The notes under the pieces are model-generated. The model was not told the DNA's origin, made no database searches, and saw only the letters and a list, made by a program, of their open reading frames with translations. From the NCBI GenBank assembly GCA_963709175.1, contig CAVPVK010000007.1, forward strand, positions 1,116,001 to 1,180,000: a stretch of DNA of 64,000 bases. The letters run 5' to 3'. Shown here piece by piece: positions 47,381-54,394 of the stretch. A program made the position numbers and the translations under genes. The stretch comes from JANXQG01 sp963709175. Its GTDB lineage: Bacteria > Planctomycetota > Planctomycetia > Pirellulales > Thermoguttaceae. Within the stretch, counting starts at the first letter, position 1. Every line of letters starts with the position of its first letter.

Positions 47381-48130
47381 GTGAGCACGATCAACACGGA
47401 AATGGACGATTGGCTCGATCGCTTGGAGCGTGACGGCTATGCCATGCATTGCGGCGTGCTTGCCGAAAAGGACATCGAGGCCGCGCGGCAGGCGTGTGCC
47501 TGCGCGCTGGCCGCAAACGATGCCGCCGGCAGCGTGCTGACCGACGTCCGCGGGGCCGCCTACGGCGCGCGGAATCTCCTGCAAATCTGGCCCACCGTGA
47601 TGGACCTCGTGCGGCGCACGCGATTGGCGGATTTGCTGCTGCGAATCCTTGGGCCGCAGGCGGCGCTGGTCCGCGGACTGTACTTCGATAAGCCGCCGGG
47701 CGCCAGTTGGTCGCTGCCTTGGCACCGCGACCAGACCATCGCCGTCAAGCAGCACGGCGACTTGGGCCAGTTCAAGAAACCGACGTTCAAAGCCGGCGTC
47801 CCGCACGTCGAAGCCCCCGTTGAGCTGCTCCGCGGCATGCTCACCGCGCGTGTGCATCTCGACGCCATGACCCTGCGGAACGGGCCGTTGCTAGTAATCC
47901 CCGCATCGCATCGCCTGGACGGCGCGGCCTGCCAAGACCCCGTGACATTGCAATGCGCCGCCGGCGACGTGTTGCTCATGCGCCCGCTGCTTTCCCATGC
48001 CAGCCTGCTCAGCGAAGGCGATTGCCGGGACCACCGGCGGATCGTGCACCTAGAGTTCAGTCCTAAGCCCGATCTGCCCGAAGGATACCAGTGGCACACT
48101 TGCCTGCCGGTAAGGAGAAACGACGGTTGA
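47381..48130 (+). CDS. Phytanoyl-CoA dioxygenase (PhyH) family protein
   Basis: 249 residues from GTG 47381. A Fe(II)/2-oxoglutarate oxygenase core is visible: SWSLPWHRDQTIAV with His115 and Asp117, and LLMRPLLSHASLL with His206 as the third ligand, followed by RRIVHLEFSP whose Arg would bind 2-oxoglutarate. The insert VPHVEAPVELLRGMLTARVHLDAMTLRNGPLLVIPASHRL is typical. Cytoplasmic hydroxylase; substrate not predictable. Convergent with the lipoyl-KAS III gene, with a hairpin-rich gap between. Confidence 0.85.
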   Translation: MSTINTEMDDWLDRLERDGYAMHCGVLAEKDIEAARQACACALAANDAAGSVLTDVRGAAYGARNLLQIWPTVMDLVRRTRLADLLLRILGPQAALVRGLYFDKPPGASWSLPWHRDQTIAVKQHGDLGQFKKPTFKAGVPHVEAPVELLRGMLTARVHLDAMTLRNGPLLVIPASHRLDGAACQDPVTLQCAAGDVLLMRPLLSHASLLSEGDCRDHRRIVHLEFSPKPDLPEGYQWHTCLPVRRNDG

Positions 48131-48147
48131 GCGGATCTTCTGGCTCC

Positions 48148-48170
48148 CCGCCGACCCCGCGTCGGTGCGG
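48148..48170. repeat. CCACCGAC-type hairpin, copy 2 (inverted)
   Basis: CCGCCGACCCCGCGTCGGTG plus CGG. Its reverse complement nearly equals copy 3 at 48214-48234. The pair lies between two convergent stops and may serve as a two-way terminator. Confidence 0.55.
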
Positions 48171-48213
48171 TGGCAGAGTTGTGGCGGCGTCCTGAACTGC
48201 TTAGTCACCACTT

Positions 48214-48234
48214 CCACCGACACGGGGTCGGCGG
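48214..48234. repeat. CCACCGAC-type hairpin, copy 3
   Basis: CCACCGACACGGGGTCGGCG plus G. It lies 12 bp past the stop of the lipoyl-KAS III gene. Same family as 34464-34484. Confidence 0.55.
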
Positions 48235-48245
48235 CGAGCCGTATC

Positions 48246-49562
48246 TTACCACTCGATCGAGATGGCCGCCGTCGTCAGACCGGCGCCTACCGAACAAAGG
48301 ACGATCTTGTCGTCGGGCCGCAGGCTCCGTTGCACGTCGGTCAGAGCCAGCGGGATGCTGGCGCTGGACGTGTTGCCGATGTTCTCCATGTTGACGAAGA
48401 ACCGGTCGAAAGGAATGCCGCTCCGCTTGGCGGCGGCTTTCAAAATGCGGCCGTTGGCCTGATGCGGTATGACCCAGCGCGTGTCGTCCGGCCGCCAGCC
48501 ACTCTTCGACACCGCATCGTGAATCAGCGACGCGAAGCTCTCCGTGGCAAAGCGGAACATGGCATGACCGTCGATGCGAATCCACGGATCGCCGTGCCCG
48601 TTGGGCAGCAGGTAGCCAGGGGCCTCGCGGCGGGCCATGAGGATGCCGCGGGTGTCGCCGCCAATCTGCACGTGGCGGATGCGGTGGCCGGTCGTCCCGG
48701 CCGAAACTACCGCCGCCCCCGCGCCATCGCCAAAGAGGAAGTAGGCATTGCGGTCAGCCGCGTCCAACAGCCGCGACTGCATCTCCACGCCCACCGTCAG
48801 CACGTGCCGGGCCAGGCCCGAAACAATCATGCCCCGCGCCGTAGCTACGGCGTACAGCCAACCGCTGCAAGCTGCGTTCAAGTCGAAGGCTGGCACCGTG
48901 GGCAGACTCAGCCGCTCCTGTAAAATGGCCGCCGTGGAGGGAATGGCCATGTCGGGCGTGGTCGTGGCCACGATGATCGCGTCGATGTCGCGGGTGTCCA
49001 CGCCCGAGTTGCGGATCGCCTCCAGCGCGGCCTTAAAGGCCATGCCCGAGGGCCGCTCGTCGTCGTCGGCCCACCGCCGCTGGCGAATGCCGGTAACCTC
49101 GAAGACGTATTGGTCCGTCAGTTCGGGAAAACCTTCCACCAACTCGGCGTTGGTCACGATGCGCGAGGGCAGATACCCGCCCACTCCCTGGAGAACCACG
49201 CTCTGGTTGCACGGGTCTTGCTCGTGCGCCGTCCGGGCGAAGGGCAGGATCGTCGTGCCGGGCGGCGGATCTCGCCGGGCCGGTGGAATCCACTGCCGCA
49301 TGGCCGCGTCGGCGGTCTCGATCTCCAGCACGGCCTCCACCAGTGGCACGGTCTCGCCTTCCAAATGCATGATATGGATCACCTGCCCCGAGCATGGGGC
49401 CTCAAAATCGAAGACCGATTTCGCGCTATCGACCTGCGCCAGCACCTGGCCGCGCTGAAAATGATCCCCCTCGCCGACGCGCCATTCGATGATGGTCGCT
49501 TCGGTTTCGCTCGCCCCCTGGGCGGGCAAGTAGAGCGGCATGCGGAAGGGGGTCGCCTCCAT
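48246..49562 (-). CDS. Lipoyl domain fused to 3-oxoacyl-ACP synthase III
   Basis: 438 residues. Residues 7-85 form a biotinyl/lipoyl domain: MPLYLPAQGASETEATIIEW, GEGDHFQRGQVLAQVDSAKS with Lys48 at the hairpin turn, and Pro56 eight residues later as in lipoyl domains. After a short linker, residues about 120-438 are a FabH-type synthase with Cys232 (LNAACSGWLYA), His367 (VIPHQANGR) and Asn397 (NIGNTSSASIP). FabH joins a starter acyl group to malonyl-ACP. The gene follows the 2-oxoacid dehydrogenase E1 gene on the same strand. This suggests that E1 loads the lipoyl arm, which feeds the synthase. Confidence 0.88.
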   Translation of the reverse strand: MEATPFRMPLYLPAQGASETEATIIEWRVGEGDHFQRGQVLAQVDSAKSVFDFEAPCSGQVIHIMHLEGETVPLVEAVLEIETADAAMRQWIPPARRDPPPGTTILPFARTAHEQDPCNQSVVLQGVGGYLPSRIVTNAELVEGFPELTDQYVFEVTGIRQRRWADDDERPSGMAFKAALEAIRNSGVDTRDIDAIIVATTTPDMAIPSTAAILQERLSLPTVPAFDLNAACSGWLYAVATARGMIVSGLARHVLTVGVEMQSRLLDAADRNAYFLFGDGAGAAVVSAGTTGHRIRHVQIGGDTRGILMARREAPGYLLPNGHGDPWIRIDGHAMFRFATESFASLIHDAVSKSGWRPDDTRWVIPHQANGRILKAAAKRSGIPFDRFFVNMENIGNTSSASIPLALTDVQRSLRPDDKIVLCSVGAGLTTAAISIEW

Positions 49563-49606
49563 GAAAGCCCGCCTTTATGGTATTCCCGAGTGATGAGTGG
49601 CCAGAC

Positions 49607-49685
49607 GGGAAAAAGGTGACAGGCACCATTTGCCGGAACGCCCCCTAGGGTGCTTTGCACAAATGGTGCCTGTCACCTTTTTCCC
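49607..49685. repeat. Long hairpin with 26-bp perfect arms
   Basis: The left arm 49607-49632 (core GGTGACAGGCACCATTTG) is exactly complementary to the right arm 49660-49685. The loop is 27 nt. The right arm ends CACCTTTTTCCC. It lies between the E1 and lipoyl-KAS III genes and could terminate or attenuate transcription in both directions. The GGTGCCTGTCACC sequence is a repeat found in many bacterial intergenic regions. Confidence 0.8.
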
Positions 49686-49711
49686 TCCGAGTTGTTTCGT
49701 CGCGCGCGTCC

Positions 49712-49771
49712 GTTGGAGTTCCGGCGCTAGCCGGCAATTCGCCTTTCACCGGCCGATGCCGGAACTCCAAC
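49712..49771. repeat. Inverted repeat with 14-bp perfect arms
   Basis: GTTGGAGTTCCGGC (49712-49725) pairs with GCCGGAACTCCAAC (49758-49771), loop 32 nt with further GCCGG pairs. It follows the E1 stop by 34 bp. A second palindromic element in the E1 to KAS III gap. Confidence 0.75.
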
Positions 49772-49804
49772 TGGCACATTTCTCGTCGCATGCAATATAG
49801 TATG

Positions 49805-52002
49805 TCAGGCGATTTTTCGCAACCGTTGGTCGGCCAGCATCGCCGTGATTTTGTCCCGTATCGCCTCCTGGCTCGGCCGGCAGGCGGTCTCCAGTTCGGC
49901 GCAAAGGGGATCGGCGAGTCGGGCGTGGAAATCAGCTCCGGCGCCGCCTTCAGCCACGAAAAGCACTCCCGCGCCAGCAGCGAGACGATGCGGTCGCCCA
50001 GTCCCCGCGTCTCGCCCGCTTCCTGTACGACCATCAAGCGGCCGGTCTTTTTGACCGATTCGACGATCGGCCCCAAGTCCAGCGGCTGCAGGACCAGGGG
50101 GTTCCAAACTTCGACGGAATGGCCAGCCTGGGTCGCAGCCGTGATCGACTGCTGGACCATCGCCCCCATAGCGACGAGCGTCAGGTCGGTTCCCTCGCAG
50201 TAGCGTCGCGGCCGCCAGACGGCCTGCAAGTCGCCGTCGAAATCGATGTCGCCGCTACGACTCCAGTACAGCAGCTTGTGCTCGAATACCAGACAGGGGT
50301 TGGGATCGTAAAACCCGGCCAGCAGGGCCTCGTACGTTTCCTGAGGCGTAGCCGGGTAAAGCAATTTCAGCCCCGGGAATCGCGCCCATAGGCCTTCGAA
50401 CTCGCCCGAGTGGAACGCGCCCACGGTCAGGCCGCCGCCGCACGGCAGTCGCACGAGCATCGGTGCCGGGCAGCCCGTGCGGAAGTGCCATGTGCCGGCG
50501 TTCAATCCGAGCTGCGTGACGGCCTCGGTAGAAAAGTCGGCGAACTGGAACTCGATGATCGGCAGGGCTCCGGTTTGCGATGCCCCTAACGCGAAGCCCA
50601 GAATGCCCGACTCGGCCAGCGGCATGTCGATCACCCGCTGCGACCCGTAGCGCTCGACGAGGCCCTTGCAGGTCTTGAAGGCCGAGCCGTAGACGCCGAC
50701 GTCCATGCCCGCGAGGAACGCTCCCGATTCGTTGGCCAGCAGGTAGTCGAGCGCCATGTTGACGGCATCGCCATTCTTGACGCCCTTGGCGCGTACGGCC
50801 TTGACGAAGTTGGTCGAGCGTGCCGTGCTCGCCGCCGGAGTATCGGGCAGAGTCCGTGTGCCGCCCGTCTCCGCACATACCGGCCACGCCCGCGGCGGCC
50901 GCGGTCTTTCCACGGCCAAAGCCCGGACGACGGCCTCGCGAACTACAGTTTCTACGGAGTCGTCAATAGCGGCGATCGACGCTTCCTCAAGCCCGCAAAC
51001 CTCGGCGAGGCGGCGGCGGGTCTGGAGCACGGGATCGTCTTTCCGCCAGCGCTCCATCAACTCGCTGGGCACGTACTGGGCCTTGTCGTAGGCGGCGTGG
51101 CCACAGAGGCGGAGTGTCTCGCATTCAAGCAAAAACGGCAGCGACGACTCTTCCATTTCGTCCAGGGCGTCGCAGACGGCCGAGTAGACCGTCCAGGGAT
51201 CGAGGCCGTCGATTGTGCGGCCGGAAATGCCGTACCCGACCGCTCGATCCGAGAGCCGCCGGCACCGGTATTGATCGTTGGTAGGCGTGGAGAAGGCGTA
51301 ATGGTTGTTTTCGATGAGGAAAACGACGGGGACCTGGTGGACCGCGGCGATATTGAGCGACTCGTGGAACTCCCCCGTGCTGGTGCCGCCGTCGCCGATG
51401 ACTGTCAGGCCGAAGACCTGCTCTCCCCTCCGCCGCGCTGCCCAAGTTCCGCCTACGACCACGCTCAACATTTTGCCCAGGTGGCTGATCATGGGAAAGC
51501 GTCGCGCCGCCGCGTCGCCGTGGTGGCAGTTGCCCTCGCAGGCCCGCGTCGGGCTGTCGGCATTGGCCAGATACTGGCAGAGGAGCTGGTAGGGGGTGGC
51601 GCCCATGAGGAGGTGGGCCACGAGGTCGCGGTGCAGCAACGAGAGGACGTCGCGACCGGGCCGCAACGGCAGGGCCATGCCGAAGGCCGTGGCCTCGTTG
51701 CCACTGCTCATGGTTACGGTGCCCTTGACGTAGCCTTTCTGGAACAACTCCAGCAGGCGCTCTTCCAGTCGCCGCGAGAGGAGCATCCGCGGATAGGCCG
51801 TCCGATAGAGCGATTCTCGACCCAGCCGTTGTGGCCAGCGCACCAAGTCGGCAGGGTCGTGCGTCGGGCTGCCTCGTTGCGCGGTAGCGGCAGACGAGGC
51901 CGCGTGCTCTCTCTCCGCGCTTGGGCAGTTCCCCTTATTCGCGTCGGGGGCCAAGGCATCCATGCCAGGGTTATAGATCCGTAATCCCACGAGTTGTTCC
52001 AA
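49805..52002 (-). CDS. 2-oxoacid dehydrogenase E1, fused alpha and beta subunits, frameshifted near end
   Basis: Residues about 65-385 are the E1 alpha part with the thiamine-PP motif GDGGTSTGEFHESLN to IENNHYAF (203-235). Residues about 400-735 are E1 beta (GDAVNMALDYLLANESGAFLAGMDVGVYG; PLAESGILGFALGASQTG; LVRLPCGGG; FEHKLLYW; TDLTLVAMGAMV). Near 49898 one G is missing: the frame should go on as PELETACRPSQEAIRDKITAMLADQRLRKIA and stop at 49805. It decarboxylates a 2-oxoacid and transfers the acyl group to a lipoyl arm. No E2 or E3 gene is nearby, but a lipoyl domain is fused to KAS III downstream. Start may be 51963. Confidence 0.9.
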
Positions 52003-52323
52003 TCTTTGCTCCAGGCGACCCCCTCATAGCGGAGTAGCGGATTGTAGCGAGACGAGTTCGCCGTGTCACGGTCAAGTTAGTCAAATTAGGGCGTCTGTAG
52101 TATCATCGGGGGGTGGGGCGGCAAACTTCATACAAAACTCGCGTTTATCGCCAGTCTAATATTTGGCATTATCGGCAGAATTGACACGATCCAAACAGCC
52201 GGCACAGCAAGTGGTGAATTAGGGCAACGGAGAAGTCTGGGAAAGCAATGGGCCGCCTGATTTGGTCGAAGACAGGACTTGCCAAGGCGGGAATCGGTCA
52301 TTAATATAAGGATTCCGACATTT
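52003..52323. other. Intergenic region before tRNA-Asn
   Basis: About 320 bp between the divergent E1 gene and tRNA-Asn, AT-richer than its surroundings. It should hold both promoters. No gene or clear motif. Confidence 0.4.
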
Positions 52324-52396
52324 TCCTCGGTAGCTCAGTCGGTAGAGCAAGCGGCTGTTAACCGCTGGGTCGTAGGTTCGAGTCCTACCCGGGGAG
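52324..52396 (+). tRNA. tRNA-Asn (GTT)
   Basis: 73 nt cloverleaf: acceptor TCCTCGG pairs with CCGGGGA with one G-T pair, D arm AGCTCAGTCGGTAGAGC, anticodon loop CTGTTAA with anticodon GTT, T arm GTAGGTTCGAGTCCTAC, discriminator G. CCA is not encoded. Its 3' end is the integration site of the element that follows, which leaves the tRNA intact. Confidence 0.95.
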
Positions 52397-52398
52397 CT
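52383..52398. repeat. attL-like direct repeat (tRNA 3' end)
   Basis: TCCTACCCGGGGAGCT, repeated exactly at 61056-61071. Extended left by seven bases the copies differ at two positions. This is the core left by site-specific integration into the T arm and acceptor end of tRNA-Asn. Confidence 0.85.
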
Positions 52399-53675
52399 AA
52401 CCCGTTTGGGTTATTGTAGTAAATCCTAGAACATTCTGGCACAAGCCCATGATTCCGTCATGGGCTTGCGTCGTTTCTTGCCAGGATGTGCCAGAATGGC
52501 CCGTTGGTTGCTGCGTCGTCTTTTGCGTCGCGCGTGCGTCGTCTTTTGCGTCGCGCTGCGCAGCCCGGTCAAAGTCCTCGTCTCGCACCTGGAGGTAGTG
52601 CTTGGCCGCCACTGCCTGGGTGTTGCCGATCCAGGCGCAGACAACGTGCATGGGGAACCGCTCGGCCAGTTCCGTCTCGCGGGTGGACCGGCAGTTCTGG
52701 AAAGGCTTGGGCCATGGCTTCAGCCCCGCCCGCCGGATGATCCGCTCCAACTGGGTCCGCAGGTTGGCATTGCCCGACCGATACCGAGTAATGAGATACT
52801 CAGTCCCGGGGTGCGCGCTTGTCCCATACCTCTTCCAGGTAGGGGCGTAGTTCCGGGAAGATAGGTATCTGCCGGCTTTCCTTCCCTTCGTGGTGTTCGG
52901 TCTTGGGCGAGTGAACGGTGATGCGGTCCCGTTCCCAATCCACGTCGTCCCATCGCAAGGCAAGATGCTCTGAAGGACACCGCAGACCGCCGTAGCGACT
53001 CAGGGCGAACAGCAGCCGCCATTGGGCATCCGGGCAGGCCGCCAGCACCTTTTTGGCCACGTCCTGGGTGACGAAGTACATCCGATCCGTGGTCGCCTTC
53101 ACGCCGCAGCCCTTCATGTCGGCGAAGGGGTTCTCGACGATCAGCTTCTTCCGGACTGCCGCCCGAAAAAACTGCTTCGCCCGGCCGCAGTTCCGACGAA
53201 CCGTGTTTTCGCCCAGCTTGCCCAAGAGGTTCACCCGGAATTCATCCGCGTCGCCGGGGGTGATGCTTGCCAACAAGCGATCGGCGCCGAAGTAATCCAC
53301 GAGGTTTCGCCGCACTTGCTCCAGGTTGCAACGCGTACTCGGCTTGACGTCGGTTCGGCCGCTGATGTACTGGTCGAGGAACTTGTCCAGAGTCGCCGCC
53401 TGATTCTCCGCCTGGACCGGTTCCCGAGGCTGCACGAGCCCAACCGCAGCCATTTTGCCATACATCACGTCATCGCGACTACCCACCCACTCCGATGTGT
53501 CGAGGTCCGGCGCGTGCCCGTGCAGCACCGCGGCCACCAGTTCCTCGACATGCACCTTGTAGGTCCGCGCCGTCTTCATCGGCACTGCGCCCAAATAGAG
53601 GATCTTGCGTTTACGGTTCCGAAGCGAGAAGAAGATTCTCCGGTTGCCGTTGCGATCGCTGGAAATACTCGCCAT
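52397..53675 (-). CDS. int: Tyrosine-type integrase, frameshifted
   Basis: ATG 53675 starts MASISSDRNGNRRIFFSLRNRKRKILYLG, an arm-binding start typical of planctomycete phage integrases. A core-binding domain follows (TLDKFLDQYISGRTDVKPSTRCNLEQVRRNLVDYFG), then the catalytic domain with LSRYGGLRCPSEHLALRWDDVDW (first Arg). Near 52803 a one-base shift leads to HPGTEYLITRYRSGNANLRTQLERI, NCRSTRETELAE (second Arg) and WIGNTQAVAAKHYLQV with the nucleophilic Tyr. The stop touches the tRNA end, the usual position for tRNA-specific integrases. Joined length is about 425 residues. Confidence 0.88.
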
Positions 53676-53678
53676 TAT

Positions 53679-53915
53679 CTACTTGCCTTTCTTGGCTCGG
53701 GGCTTATCGCAGGTGATCCTGCACCCTAAGCAATTTGCGATGTTGTCCAAACCGTCCATCGACAGCCCGCCTTTACCGTGGATGAAGCGGGATATTGTGG
53801 CAATGTCGATGCCGCTCTCCCGCGCAATCTGCCCCATGCTCTTGTCGCTGGTTTGGATTGCCGACCGCAACTGGTCAGTCAGTCTTTCCGGTTCTTTTGC
53901 CATCGATCCTATCAT
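53679..53915 (-). CDS. XRE/Cro-type HTH regulator
   Basis: About 78 residues from ATG 53915 (MIGSMAKEPERLTDQLRSAIQ). HTH: KSMGQIARESGIDIATISRFIHGKGGLSMDGLDNIANCLG. The end CDKPRAKKGK is basic. It lies three bases before the integrase start and probably controls integration or excision. Upstream in-frame codons to 54050 overlap the preceding gene and are not part of it. Confidence 0.8.
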   Translation of the reverse strand: MIGSMAKEPERLTDQLRSAIQTSDKSMGQIARESGIDIATISRFIHGKGGLSMDGLDNIANCLGCRITCDKPRAKKGK

Positions 53916-53935
53916 ACCAATGCCTTGATTATTGG

Positions 53936-54394
53936 TCAAGGCACCACATTCCCTAGCAACCGCTTGGAATCTCTCGCAAGCAACTGCTTTTCGGCCGCCA
54001 GTTGCTGCCGTAGGTATTGTTCCCGCAGCCGCGCCGCCTTCTCGGCCCAAGATCGGGACCGCCGTAATGCCGCGGCGTCACAATGTTGGCAACGCCAGTT
54101 TCCCACAATCGTCTGCCATAGGTCCAGTGATCCGCAGGCCGGGCAGGGGGCCAACGCACCAGGATCCTCGTCGCAATCGCCGGGGTCACCCTGATGATCC
54201 ACTGAGGCCGCGACTGCCGGAACTTTGCTCACCGCCGGGGTTGCCAAAGCCCGCAGCACCTCCGCCTTGTGTTCCAGCAGTCGCTGGGCCACGGCGTGGG
54301 CGGACCGCGGACCGCGGATCACCAGCCGGTCACCGTCGACTAGCACCACTAGGCCGGCCGCACGGGCGTCGTTTAGCAGCATCAAGCAGTCCAT
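53936..54394 (-). CDS. TubC-N-like and zinc-ribbon protein
   Basis: 152 residues. The N-terminal part LLNDARAAGLVVLVDGDRLVIRGPRSAHAVAQRLLEHKAEVLRAL matches the TubC N-terminal docking fold, common in small phage and plasmid replication-linked proteins. Then a zinc ribbon PCPACGSLDLWQT...WRCQHCD and a basic helical tail. Start overlaps the end of the terminase/DUF3987 gene by 13 bp. Probably a DNA-linked accessory protein; role unknown. Confidence 0.6.
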   Translation of the reverse strand: MDCLMLLNDARAAGLVVLVDGDRLVIRGPRSAHAVAQRLLEHKAEVLRALATPAVSKVPAVAASVDHQGDPGDCDEDPGALAPCPACGSLDLWQTIVGNWRCQHCDAAALRRSRSWAEKAARLREQYLRQQLAAEKQLLARDSKRLLGNVVP

